Positions 38,409-47,488 of a DNA stretch of 64,000 bases are shown in pieces. Under the pieces are notes generated by a model that saw only the letters and a program-made list of their open reading frames with translations, was not told the origin of the DNA and made no database searches. The stretch comes from Curtobacterium flaccumfaciens. Its GTDB lineage: Bacteria; Actinomycetota; Actinomycetes; Actinomycetales; Microbacteriaceae. The stretch is from NCBI GenBank assembly GCA_029689965.1, contig CP121450.1:620001-684000 (forward strand), in the 5' to 3' direction. Numbering within the stretch: position 1 is the first letter of the stretch; every line of letters begins with the position of its first letter. The translations under genes were made by a program, and so were the position numbers.

Positions 38409-39384
38409 TCACCGGTCCACTGCCACCACGGTGCGACCGTGCACGCGGCCGGCGACGACCTCCGCACCCGTCGTGATCGCGTCCCGCAGCCCGACGGTAC
38501 GGGTGACCCCGGCGAGCAGCGCGGGGTCCAGGTCGGTCGCGAGTCGCTCCCACGCGCGCCGGCGGAGGGACAGCGGCGCGTCCACCGAGTTGACACCGAG
38601 CAGCGAGACCGCCCGCAGGATGAACGGCATCACCGAGGTCGGCAGCGCCGAGTCCTGCGCCAGACCGCACGCCGTCACCGCTCCGCCCCACCGCGTCGAC
38701 GCCAGGACGTTCGCGAGCGTCGCACCGCCCACGCTGTCCACCGCGCCGGCCCAGGTCGCGCGCTGCAGGGGCTTGCCGAGGTCGGACAGGCCGGCTCGGT
38801 CGACGACGTCGTCCGCGCCGAGGGCCCGGAGCGACGCCTCGTTGCCGGTCCGGCCGGTGGACGCGCTGACGCGGTACCCGCGCGCGGCGAGCAGGGCGAT
38901 CGCCACCGTCCCACCCCGCCCGAGGCGCCCGTCACGAGCACCGGTCCGTCACCGGGCTCGACGAAGCGCTCGAGGGCGAGCACGCTGAGCATCGCCGTGA
39001 ACCCCGCCGTGCCGATGGCCGCGGCGAAGGCGTCGTCCACGGTCTCCGGCAGGACCACGAGCGACCCGGACGGCACGACGGCGTGCGCCGCCCAGCCGCC
39101 GTGGCGGGTCTCACCGAGTCCGGCACCGTTGAGCACGACGCGGTCGCCGATCGCGACGTCGTGCACGCCCGGGCCGAGGGCCGACACCGTGCCCACCGCG
39201 TCGATCCCCGGCACCAGGGGGTCGAGGCGGGCCACGCCGGGGTTCCGGGCGAGCGCCAGGCCGTCCTTGTAGTTGACGCTCGAGTACGTCACGTCGACGA
39301 GGGCCTCGCCCTCGGCCGGGTCGGGGAGGTCGACCTCGGTGACGGCGGGGAGGCGGAGCTGGAGACGAGGACTGCGCGGGTCAC
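38409..39384 (-). CDS. MDR-family NADPH oxidoreductase, acrylyl-CoA-reductase (AcuI/YhdH)-like (two frameshifts)
   Basis: Zinc-free medium-chain reductase. SSVNYKDGLALARNPGVARL is the YhdH/AcuI signature, with GIDAVGTVSALGPGVHDVAIGD (split here: GIDAVGTVSALGPGV) and GDRVVLNGAGLGETRHGGWA following. The nucleotide loop is VLVTGASGGVGTVAIALLAA after correction; YRVSASTGR contains the NADPH-phosphate-binding residues. Breaks lie near 39365 (before QLRLPAVTEV) and 38908. The start is GTG 39384, about 325 residues in all. Family members reduce acrylyl-CoA, quinones or other activated alkenes; the substrate here is unknown. It precedes the GntR regulator gene on the same strand. Confidence 0.85.
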
Positions 39385-39517
39385 CCGTCGGACGCTACCC
39401 GTGCCTCTCCCCACCGGCACGGCCGGACCGCCGCTGGCGCGTCGCCCCGGAACCGGCGGCGTGGGCCCAGGCCCTGGCGAAGGCGCGCGCGGACGCGGAC
39501 GCGGACGCGCCGCGAAC

Positions 39518-40545
39518 TCAACCGAACAGGATGGCGGCCTCGTCGTAGCGGTCCTGCGGGACGGTCTTCAGCTTGCCCAGCGCGTCCTCGAACGACACGT
39601 GCACGATGTCCGTGCCCTTGAGCGCGACCATCCGGCCCCACCGCTCCTCGACCACCGAGTCGATCGCCGCGAGACCGAGCCGCGTCGACAGCACGCGGTC
39701 GTACGCGGTCGGCGTGCCGCCGCGCTGGATGTGCCCCAGCGTCGTCGCACGGGTCTCGATGCCCGTCATCTCCTCGATGAGCGGTGCGAGGCGCTCGCCG
39801 ATCCCGCCGAGCCGCGGCCGCCCGAACGCGTCCAGACCGCGCTCGGTGTGCGCGTTGTCCTCGTGGTCCGGGACGAAGCCCTCGGCCACGACGACGAGCG
39901 GCGCGCGACCCCGGTCGTACGCCGAACGCACCCAGTTCGCGATCTGCTCCATGCTCGTCTTCTGCTCCGGGATGAGGATCGCGTGCGCGCCCGCCGCCAT
40001 CCCCGAGTGCAGGGCGATCCAGCCGACGTGGCGCCCCATGACCTCGGCGACCATGCAGCGCGAGTGCGACTCGCCCGTCGTACGGAGGCGGTCCATCGCC
40101 TCGGTCGCGATCGCGACGGCGGTGTCGAACCCGAACGTGTAGTCCGTCGCGCCCAGGTCGTTGTCGACGGTCTTCGGGACGCCGACGATCTTCAGCCCGG
40201 CGTCGGTGAGCCGTTTCGCCGCCGCGAGGGTGCCCTCGCCGCCGATCGCCACGATGGCGTCGATGCCGTGCCGCTCGAGCATCCGCTCGATGTTCTCGAC
40301 GCCGCCGTTCGGGCCCTCGAAGGGGTTCGTGCGGCTCGTCCCGAGGATGGTGCCGCCCTGCTTGGCGATGCCCTGGATGTCCTTCCGCCGAGCGGGACGA
40401 TGTCGCCGTCGACGACGCCGCGCCAGCCGTCCCGGAACCCGACGAACTCGTGGCCGTGGATCGCGATGCCCTTGAGCACGATGCCGCGGATGACCGCGTT
40501 CAGGCCGGGGCAGTCGCCTCCGGAGGTGAGGATGCCGATGCGCAT
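39518..40545 (-). CDS. pfkA: 6-phosphofructokinase (frameshifted)
   Basis: Glycolytic kinase, about 342 residues. [18 protein letters not shown] is the N-terminal nucleotide loop; [13 protein letters not shown] has Gly at the position that is Asp in PPi-dependent enzymes, pointing to ATP use; [20 protein letters not shown] has the catalytic Asp and the Lys (PKT) more typical of PPi-type and actinobacterial group III enzymes. [13 protein letters not shown] and [19 protein letters not shown] complete the fructose-6-phosphate site. One base is missing near 40390, between DIVPLGG and the next [15 protein letters not shown] 40545 diverges from the glycosylase; a GGGACGTCCC palindrome lies in the spacer. 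Confidence 0.94.
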
Positions 40546-40618
40546 GGGAACTCCGTCGTCGCGTGGTGGTGGGACGTCCCAATCATGACTGACGGTGGTT
40601 CCGCATTACCATCCCCGT

Positions 40619-41580
40619 GTGTCCCTCGCTCCGCCCGCCTCTGCCACCGGTCGCGTCGACGACGCGGCGTCGCGGGTCGACACGGTGTACCGGCCTGGAG
40701 GCACGGTGGACGTCCCCGCGACGCTCCGGCCCCTGCAGCGCGGCTCCGGCGACCCGGCCTTCCGGGTGGTCGGCTCCGTCGTGTGGCTCGCGCTCCGGAC
40801 GCCTGCCGGGCCGGCCTCCGTGGCCGTCCGGCCAACCGGCGAGGCGATCACGGTGTCGGCGTGGGGCGCCGGCGCGGAGTGGGCGGTCGCGCACGCACCC
40901 GAGCTCCTCGGCCGCGGGGACGACTGGTCCTCGCTGGACGTCTCGGGCACCCGTTCCTCGCCGACGCCCGGCATCGACAGCCCGGACTCCGACTGGTCCG
41001 CACGAACACCGTCGCGGCGATGCTCGTGCCGGCGATCATGGAGCAGAAGGTCACCTCGCGGCAGGCGTGGCGGGCCTGGCGGTACCTGCTCCGCCGTCAC
41101 GGAGCCCCGGCGCCCGGCCCCGCGCCGGAGGGCATGTACGTGCCTCCGACCGCAGCGGGATGGGCCGCGATCCCGAGCTGGGAGTGGCACCGGGCCGGCA
41201 TCGAGCCCGGGCGCTCGGCCACCGTGATGCGGGCGATGCGCGTCGCGCCGGCGCTCGAGCGGACCCTGGCACTGGGCCGCGGTGGCTCCGTCGTGTCCGA
41301 ACGCCTGCAGTCGGTGCCGGGCATCGGGAAGTGGACGGCGGCGGAGACGGCGCAGCGCGCGCACGGCGACCCGGACTCCCCGAGTGTCGGGGACTTCCAC
41401 GTGCCGGCGCTCGTCGGGTGGGCGCTGACCGGGGGACCGGTGGACGACGACGGGATGCTCGAGCTCCTCGAGCCCTGGCGCGGGCACCGGGAGCGGGTCG
41501 TCCGGCTCATCGGCGGCTCCGGGTTCCGGAAGCCGTCGTTCGGCCCCCGCATGACGATCCAGGACCACCGCCACCACTAG
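40619..41580 (+). CDS. AlkA-like DNA-3-methyladenine glycosylase family protein (frameshifted)
   Basis: Base-excision repair glycosylase of the HhH-GPD superfamily. LVRTNTVAAMLVPAIMEQKV is the conserved helix before the helix-hairpin-helix; SERLQSVPGIGKWTAAETAQ is the hairpin, and DSPSVGDFHVPALVGWAL carries the catalytic Asp (VGDFH). The N-terminal beta domain (TVDVPATLRPLQRGSGDPAF) is AlkA-like. A missing G near 40950 separates DVSG from HPFLADARHRQ. Length is about 320 residues from GTG 40619. It probably removes alkylated purines. The stop is 6 bp from the stop of the convergent lipoprotein gene. Confidence 0.85.
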
Positions 41581-41585
41581 GACGG

Positions 41586-42122
41586 TCAGCGGTGCTCGGA
41601 CCCGTCCGGTCCACGGCGTACCAGACCCCGCCAACGCCCTGCCCGGTGACGTCGCCCGGCTTCCGGTCTGCCGCGTACGTGTAGATCGGCCGCCCGTCGA
41701 CCGTGACCTGGAGCTTCCCGTCCTCGCCGGTGATCGTGCCGATCGTGCCGGTGACACCGGACACCGAGGGAGCGGCGGCGGCGGACTCGATCGCCGGCCA
41801 GGCCGAGGCGCACCCACCCGTGCAGGTGCTCTTCCCGGACCCCTTGACGTCCTTGTCGTAGAAGTACGCGGTCATGCCCTTCCCGTCGACGATGACCGTG
41901 CCGAGCGAGGTCGACGCGGTCCCGATGCCGTCGTCGGCCCCCGGCCGCCACCGTCGCCGCCGTCGTCGGAACCGTACAGACCCCGGACGACGACGAAGAC
42001 GAAGCGGCGGCAGGTGAACTCGACGATCCCGACGACGGCGTCGACTGCGTCGCGCAGCCCGCGAGTGCCAGCGCGCCGAACGCGACTCCGGCGACCATGA
42101 GCAGTGAACGTGTGGAACGCAT
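41586..42122 (-). CDS. COG4315/SCO0930-like lipoprotein (frameshifts)
   Basis: The signal peptide MRSTRSLLMVAGVAFGALAL ends in the lipobox LALAGC, and a Ser-rich linker follows. The C-terminal domain has two related repeats: LGTVIVDGKGMTAYFYDKD with STCTGGCASAWPAI, and VDGRPIYTYAAD with GQGVGGVWYAVD. This is the secreted repeat of COG4315 found in predicted surface electron-transfer or copper-linked lipoproteins; the conserved Cys pair and Trp are present. Breaks near 41945 and 41621 are homopolymer errors; the corrected end is AVDPDGSEHR. Divergent from the YceI-sigma-anti-sigma operon across the paired palindromes, so likely co-regulated. Function not established. Confidence 0.8.
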   Translation of the reverse strand: MRSTRSLLMVAGVAFGALALAGCATQSTPSSGSSSSPAAASSSSSSGVCTVPTTAATVAAGGRRRHRDRVDLARHGHRRREGHDRVLLRQGRQGVREEHLHGWVRLGLAGDRVRRRRSLGVRCHRHDRHDHRRGREAPGHGRRAADLHVRGRPEAGRRHRAGRWRGLVRRGPDGSEHR

Positions 42123-42201
42123 GGGTGACCCCTGTCCTGCGGACCCGGGCCGGGCCTCCCGGCTGCAACGGATCCGCTCATGAGGTGACACGGCGCGACG
42201 G

Positions 42202-42241
42202 GCCGGATCGTTCGATCCCGACCCGGATCGAACGATCCGGC
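42202..42241. promoter_or_regulatory. Paired palindromic operator between lipoprotein and YceI genes
   Basis: Two 14-bp palindromes, GGATCGTTCGATCC (42205-42218) and GGATCGAACGATCC (42225-42238), lie with centres 20 bp apart, about two helical turns. Together they also form one 17-bp-arm inverted repeat (42202-42218 and 42225-42241). The position in the divergent spacer suggests cooperative binding of two repressor dimers. Which protein binds is unknown. Confidence 0.65.
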
Positions 42242-42262
42242 GACCTGCCTCGTTGACCGGGT

Positions 42263-42946
42263 GTGAAGAGACGAACGAAGGTCCTGCTCGGCATCGCCGC
42301 CGGTGTGGTCGTCGTCGGCGCCGCGGGCGTCGTCGGCGGCCCGATCGTCTACGCGAACTTCGTGAACGACGCCGCGGACGCAGCGCCCTCGCTCGCGCCG
42401 ACCGGAGGCGCCACCCTGAGCGCGACCGAGGTGGACGGCACGTGGGCCTCGACCTCCAGCGGTTTCGCGGGGTACCGGGTGCACGAGGTCCTCCGGGGCC
42501 AGGATGTGACCGTGACCGGACGTACGAAGGACGTCGATGCCCGAGCAACCGTGGCGGGCGGATCCCTCACGGCGGCAACGGTGACGGTGCAGGTCGCGTC
42601 GATCAGCACGCCCGAGTCCGCTCGTGACGACTACTTCCGCGGGACCGCGATGCAGACGGACCGCTTCCCGACGGCGACGTTCCGGGTGACCGCGCCCGTC
42701 GACGTCCGTGCGGCGCTCGCCGGGACGGACCCCGACGTCGCCCTGCGCGGTGAGCTCACCCTGCACGGCGTCACGAAGGCCGTGACGGCGGACGCGCAGC
42801 TCGGTGTCGACCGGGACGGACACGTGCAGGTCGCCGGTTCGGTCCCGATCACGTTCGCGGACTACGGCGTGCAGGCCCCGGACCTCGGCTTCGTGCGGGT
42901 CGACGAGCACGGTGCGGTCGAGTTCTCGGTCGAGCTGGCGCGGTGA
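42263..42946 (+). CDS. YceI-family protein, membrane-anchored
   Basis: A 227-residue protein from GTG 42263. The N-terminus RRTKVLLGIAAGVVVVGAAG is a membrane anchor or signal. The rest is the YceI beta-barrel (lipocalin-like): GYRVHEVLRGQDVTVTGRTK, ATVTVQVASISTPESARDDY, FRGTAMQTDRFPTATFRVTA and GELTLHGVTKAVTADAQLGV. YceI proteins bind polyisoprenoids or quinones in the barrel. It overlaps the sigma factor gene by four bases, so it is made together with the regulatory pair. An outer-surface lipid or quinone-binding role is likely. Confidence 0.88.
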   Translation: MKRRTKVLLGIAAGVVVVGAAGVVGGPIVYANFVNDAADAAPSLAPTGGATLSATEVDGTWASTSSGFAGYRVHEVLRGQDVTVTGRTKDVDARATVAGGSLTAATVTVQVASISTPESARDDYFRGTAMQTDRFPTATFRVTAPVDVRAALAGTDPDVALRGELTLHGVTKAVTADAQLGVDRDGHVQVAGSVPITFADYGVQAPDLGFVRVDEHGAVEFSVELAR

Positions 42947-43458
42947 CCGTGGACGCCCGGCCCGCCGACGAGCTCCTGACGGCGCTGTACGCCGAGCACG
43001 GGGACGCGCTCGGTCGGTACGTGCTGCACCTCACGACGGACCGGGCGCTCGCCGAGGACGTCGTCCAGGAGACCCTCGTGCGTGCCTGGCAGCGGCCCGC
43101 GGTGCTCGAGCGCGACGCCGATGCGGCCCGTGCCTGGCTGTTCACGGTCGCGCGGAACCTCGTCGTCGACGATGCGCGTTCCGCCCGGCGCCGCCGCGAG
43201 GTCGGCTCCGACCTGCCCGTCGATGAGGTCCAGCCCGACCGCACGGACGCCGTCCTCGACGGGATCGTCGTCGCGGACGCGCTCGCCGGCCTCTCGCCGG
43301 AACACCGACGGGTCGTGGTAGACGCGTACTGGCTCGGCCACACCGTGCCCGAGATCGCCCGACGCCACGGGATCCCGGAGGGCACCGCGAAGTCGCGGCT
43401 GCACTACGGTCTCCGCGCGCTCCGGCTCGCACTGCAGGAACGAGGGGTGACCCGATGA
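42943..43458 (+). CDS. ECF RNA polymerase sigma factor
   Basis: A 171-residue sigma-70 family protein. Region 2 is YAEHGDALGRYVLHLTTDRA then LAEDVVQETLVRAWQRP (region 2.2/2.3) and ARAWLFTVARNLVVDDARSA (2.4). Region 4 is LAGLSPEHRRVVVDAYWLGH followed by TVPEIARRHGIPEGTAKSRL, the HTH that reads the -35 element. It is an ECF factor of the SigK/SigL-like group. It overlaps YceI upstream and its anti-sigma factor downstream, and probably drives this operon. Target promoters elsewhere are unknown. Confidence 0.92.
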   Translation: MTVDARPADELLTALYAEHGDALGRYVLHLTTDRALAEDVVQETLVRAWQRPAVLERDADAARAWLFTVARNLVVDDARSARRRREVGSDLPVDEVQPDRTDAVLDGIVVADALAGLSPEHRRVVVDAYWLGHTVPEIARRHGIPEGTAKSRLHYGLRALRLALQERGVTR

Positions 43459-44152
43459 CCGACGACCGCTACCGGGACTGGGACGCCGCGTACGTGCTCG
43501 GCTCGCTGCCGACCGACGAGCGGCTCGAGTACGAACGGCACCTGGAGACGTGCGCCGCGTGCCGCGCCGCCGTCGCGGAGCTGGCCGGGATGCCGGGGCT
43601 CCTGGGGCGGCTGCCGGCCGAGGACGCGGTCGCGATCGCAGAACCGGACGGGAGGCCGATCCGGCCCCGCAGCACTCGCTCGCCGTGGTCGCGCACCGCG
43701 TCCGCACCCGTCGGCGCCGTCGCCGGGTGCTGGTCGCGTCCACAGCGGGGCTGGCCGTCGTCGCGGCGGTGCTCGGCGGGGTCGCGTTCGGTACCGGCGG
43801 CGTCCCCGCTCCGTCGTCGTCGCCGTCGTCGGTGCGGGCCGGGGAACGCTACGCGATGACGTCGGGCTCCGGGCTCACGGTCGACCTCGACGTGACGGGC
43901 CGGGCGTGGGGGACCCGGTTCGACTGGGGCTGCGAGTACGGCGGTCGCGACTGGGGAACGGACAACGCGGTCCGGTACGACCTCGTGGTGGTGCGGAAGG
44001 ACGGCACCGACGAGACCGTGGCGTCGTGGAGCGCCTCGGGTCGACGGGCCGCCGGCCTGGCGGCGGCGACGGACGTGCCGCTCGCGTCGATCGCATCGGT
44101 GGAGGTGCGGCTGCACGGGCAGGGGCGGGCGCTGGCGACCGTCGCGCTGTAA
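43455..44152 (+). CDS. Zinc-finger anti-sigma factor (frameshifted)
   Basis: The N-terminal domain WDAAYVLGSLPTDERLEYER then HLETCAACRAAVAELAGMPG contains the HxxxCxxC zinc-binding motif of anti-sigma factors (zf-HC2/ZAS). One membrane helix follows (RVLVASTAGLAVVAAVLGGV) and an outside domain (GTRFDWGCEYGGRDWGTDNA) of RskA type. A base error near 43660 changes frame between the cytoplasmic domain and the helix. It should hold the ECF factor at the membrane until an envelope signal triggers release, often by proteolysis. ATG overlaps the sigma gene stop. It ends 3 bp from the convergent amidohydrolase stop. Confidence 0.85.
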
Positions 44153-44155
44153 AGG

Positions 44156-45575
44156 TCAGCGGATCGAGCGCGCCGCGGCGATCCGTTCCTGCACACCGGC
44201 GAGCTCGGTCAGCGGTCGCCACCGGCCGGCGCGGACCACGCCCGTGATGTCGTGGAGCGCCGCCGTGCTCCCGAGCGGGTCGGAGCCGAGGACGACGAGG
44301 TCGGCACGTCGACCGGCGGAGACGGTGCCCTGGTCGGCGGTCGTGCCGAGGAAGCGTGCAGGGTTCAGCGTCGCCGAGCGGAGGACGGCGAGGGGCGTCA
44401 GGCCCGCGGCGGCCAGCTCGTCGAACTCCTGGTGGAGCGAGTGCCCGGGACGACCCACCCCGCGCCGCACGCGTCGGTGCCCGCGAGCAACGGCACGGCG
44501 GCGTCTTCGAACAGCTTCGTGAGCCGGAGCTGCAGGGCGTAGTTGCGGCGGTAGGTCGCGCGGGTCTCGGGGGTGGCCTTCGCGAAGCGCGCGGTGGCGG
44601 CCCGCCACGTCTTCAGGGTGCCGGGCGGACGAAGCGGAGCGCCGGGTCGGCCGTGTGCACCGGGTCGTCGGCGAGCTGCTGGGTGCGGACACGGATGAGC
44701 GTCGGGCACTGCCACGTGTCGTTCCGGACGAACTCCGTCGCGACGGCACGGGCCCGTTCCTCGTCGAACGTCGCGTCGGCACGCTCGAGGAGCGCGACGT
44801 CCGTGGCGGTGTTCGCGGTGACCGGGTTGACCACGAGCCGGCGGATCACGCGCTCGATCACCCGGGACGCGCCGGGGAGCCGCAGCTTCGGCAGCCGGAT
44901 GGACTTCGCGCCGGCAGCGGCCTCGGCCAGGATCGTGTCCTGGTCCGCCGAGGTCGCCGCTGTGATGCCGACTCCCGGCCCGAGGTGCTCGATGCAGCGC
45001 ATGCCCCGTCGGGAGGCCTCGCGGACGTCGATGCCGTTCGGGAGGTGGCCCGCCACGGGGATGCCGACACGAGCGGCCTCGTCGAGCACGGCGAGCAGGA
45101 CGGCGGGCGTCACCGACGCGGCCTTGAGGAAGTCGGCACCGGCGTCGTGCTGCTCCCGCACGGTCCTGACGGCGTCCTCGACCGTTCCGGCGTTGACCGG
45201 CGTGAGCAGGTCACCGGGCATCGCGACCAGCTCGGGGCCGTCGACGGGCAGGCCGAGGCCGTCCGCCGCCCTGGTGGCGAGCAGCGCCGCGGACCCGCTC
45301 ATCTGCCGGAAGCCGGTGATGCCGTACGTCCCCATCAGCTCCAGCGCCTCGGACGTCCCCGGTCGACCGAGCGGGTGCGCGTGCATGTCGACGTACCCGG
45401 GGACCACGAACCGTCCCGCGGCCTCGACGACCTGGACGCCGTCCACCGGTTCGCTGCCGGTCGGGTCGATCGAGGTGATGCGCCCGTCGGTCACGAGGAC
45501 GTCGAGGTCGGGCAGGAGCCTGCCCGCCTCGACGTCGACGACCGTGGCGGCGCGGAGCAGGAGTGCGGTCGGCAT
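44156..45575 (-). CDS. Amidohydrolase-family protein, imidazolonepropionase/prolidase-like (two frameshifts)
   Basis: Metal-dependent hydrolase of the amidohydrolase superfamily. After a small beta domain (LLRAATVVDVEAGRLLPDLD), the metal motif is VVPGYVDMHAHPLGRPG (HxH); later metal or catalytic residues are in IPVAGHLPNGID, CIEHLGPGVG and LLAGTDACGAG (Asp). ATLNPARFLGTTADQGTVSA and ADLVVLGSDPL are typical C-terminal segments. Breaks near 44625 and 44450 are G/C-run errors. Length is about 474 residues. Members cleave amides, lactams or peptides. An IclR-type operator, TTCCACCCAGTGGAA, lies 43 bp upstream of its ATG. Confidence 0.85.
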
Positions 45576-45617
45576 GGGCAGAACGGTACGGGCCGCGGTG
45601 TACGGCAGGTCCGCGAG

Positions 45618-45632
45618 TTCCACCCAGTGGAA
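45618..45632. promoter_or_regulatory. IclR-type operator, copy 1
   Basis: TTCCACCCAGTGGAA (arms TTCCAC/GTGGAA around CCA) lies between the divergent amidohydrolase and IclR genes, overlapping the region just before the IclR start. An identical site precedes the second amidohydrolase at 46458. Confidence 0.75.
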
Positions 45633-45643
45633 GGATGGCGCGC

Positions 45644-46453
45644 ATGGTGGACCGACGGAGCCGAGCGGGCGTGGTCGACCGCGCCTTCGCCGTGCTCGGC
45701 GCGTTCGGGGACCGGCACCGGGCACTCCCGCTGTCGACGATCGCGCGCCGCGCGGGGCTCCCGGTCAACACGACGCTGCGGATCGCCCGCGACCTCGTCC
45801 GTCTCGGTGCGCTCGAGCGGCGCGAGGACGGGACGTACGTCGTCGGCCTCCGCCTCTTCGAGATCGCCGCCCTGGCACCGCGGAGTCACGGTCTGCGCCG
45901 GGTCGCGATGCCGTACCTCGAGGACCTGCACGCCGTGACGGAGGAGCACGTCCTGCTCAGCGTGCGGGAGGACGACGAGGCGGTCCTCGTCGAACGGTTG
46001 TCCGCACGCGGGGCCGGACACGTGCGGTACCGCGTCGGCGGACGGATGCCCCTGGTCCGGACCGGCGGCGGACTGGTGCTGCTCGCGCACGCGCCCACGG
46101 GTCTCCAGGAGGCGGCGATCGCGACCGCGGACACGGACGGGACGGCTCCGCTCGGGGCTACGGGCGGGGCCCCGGGCGGCGAGCTGCGGCGACGACTGGC
46201 GGCGATCCGACGGGAACACGTCCTCGTCGCCGCGGAGCCCCCTCCGGCGGAGCCCCCGCGGCCGGAGCGCGCTCCGGCCGTTCGGCCGGCACCGATGGCG
46301 ACGGTCGCGGCGCCCGTCACGGGTACCGACGGCTCCGTCGTCGCAGCGGTGTCGGTCGTGCGTCCCGCCGGTCCGGAGACCGCCGCCGCACTCGTCCCCG
46401 TCGTCCGGACGACGGCGAGGGCGATCTCCCGGGCACTCGCGCGCGGCGGGTGA
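45644..46453 (+). CDS. IclR-family transcriptional regulator
   Basis: A 269-residue protein. The N-terminal winged helix is VVDRAFAVLGAFGDRHRALP with LSTIARRAGLPVNTTLRIAR, RDLVRLGALERREDGTYVVG. The effector domain follows (LEDLHAVTEEHVLLSVREDD, GRMPLVRTGGGLVLLAHAP, APVTGTDGSVVAAVSVV). A Pro-rich stretch (EPPPAEPPRPERAPAV) interrupts the usual effector-domain sequence. IclR proteins usually repress or activate catabolic genes in response to an aromatic or organic acid. Identical palindromes at 45618 and 46458 suggest it controls itself and both neighbouring amidohydrolases. ATG 45635 is an alternative start. Confidence 0.9.
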   Translation: MVDRRSRAGVVDRAFAVLGAFGDRHRALPLSTIARRAGLPVNTTLRIARDLVRLGALERREDGTYVVGLRLFEIAALAPRSHGLRRVAMPYLEDLHAVTEEHVLLSVREDDEAVLVERLSARGAGHVRYRVGGRMPLVRTGGGLVLLAHAPTGLQEAAIATADTDGTAPLGATGGAPGGELRRRLAAIRREHVLVAAEPPPAEPPRPERAPAVRPAPMATVAAPVTGTDGSVVAAVSVVRPAGPETAAALVPVVRTTARAISRALARGG

Positions 46454-46457
46454 CGTC

Positions 46458-46472
46458 TTCCACCCAGTGGAA
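46458..46472. promoter_or_regulatory. IclR-type operator, copy 2
   Basis: TTCCACCCAGTGGAA, identical to copy 1 at 45618-45632, sits 5 bp after the IclR stop and 43 bp before the GTG of the downstream amidohydrolase. Confidence 0.75.
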
Positions 46473-46514
46473 GACGCTGCCCTCGGCGTCTTCGCCGACC
46501 GTATCGTCCCGGAC

Positions 46515-47458
46515 GTGCCAGACCGCTTCACCGACGTCCACGCCCACTTCCTGACCGACGAGTACGTCGCCGCCGCGCGCGCCGCCGGCATCGAGCACCC
46601 GGACGGCATGCCCGGGTGGCCGGGCTTCTCGCTCGACGAGCAGCTCGCCGCCATGGACCGTCGGGGCATCGACCGCGCCGTGCTGTCGATCTCCTCGCCG
46701 GGCGTCCACCTCGTCCCGGGCGACGACGACGGCGCACTCGCCCTGGCCGGTCACGTCAACGACGCCGCGATCGGGATGGTCCGCGCCCACCCGGAGCGGT
46801 TGGCGTTCCTCGCGTCCGTGCCGCTGCCGGACGTGGACGCGTCGGTCCGCGAACTCCGCCGGGCGATGGACGCCGGAGCCGTGGGGGCGATCGTCGAGTC
46901 GAACGTGCACGGCCGCTACCTCGGCGACCCGGCGTTCGAGCCGCTGTGGGCCGAACTGACCCGGCGTCGGGCGTGCTGCTCGTCCACCCGACGTCGCCGC
47001 CGGCGTGGGAGCAGACGTCGCTCGGTCTCCCGCGGCCGATGCTCGAGTTCATGGTCGACTCGACTCGCACGGTCGTCGACCTGCTCGTCGCGGGCGTCGT
47101 GGCGCGCCACCCCGCGATGCGCGTCGTGATCCCGCATTCCGGCGCCGTGCTCGCGGTCCTCGCCGACCGCGTCTCCGCGTTCCTGCCGATGCTCGTCGGG
47201 ACGGAGGTCGGGGCGGCGTGGGACAGCCAGCTCGGGAAACTCTGGTTCGACACCGCCGGCACGCCGTTCCCACGGGCGGTCCCCACGCTGACGAGCCTCG
47301 TCGGCACCGATCGGGTGCTCTACGGGAGTGACTCGTGCTGGACACCGCCTGCGGGCGTCGACGCCCAGCTCGCGACGATCGACGCCGCCCCGGCACCGGA
47401 GGGCGCTGCCTCCTGGCGGTCGCTCACCGCGGCGAACGCCGAGCGGTTCATCGGCTGA
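46515..47458 (+). CDS. Amidohydrolase-2/ACMSD-like metal-dependent hydrolase or decarboxylase (frameshifted)
   Basis: A TIM-barrel protein of the ACMSD branch. RFTDVHAHFLTDEYV has the HxH zinc motif at the N-terminus; VLLVHPTSPPAWEQ follows the barrel, HPAMRVVIPHSGAVLAVLAD supplies a further His, and VLYGSDSCWTPP the closing Asp. ACMSD-like enzymes decarboxylate aromatic acids or hydrolyse related compounds without NAD. A G is missing near 46968 between TRR and GVLLVHP. Length is about 314 residues from GTG 46515. It lies downstream of the IclR gene, behind a copy of the same operator as the other amidohydrolase, so the two may act in one pathway. Confidence 0.87.
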
Positions 47459-47488
47459 GGGCCGTGTCGGTCCTCCTGGACGGTGCAC

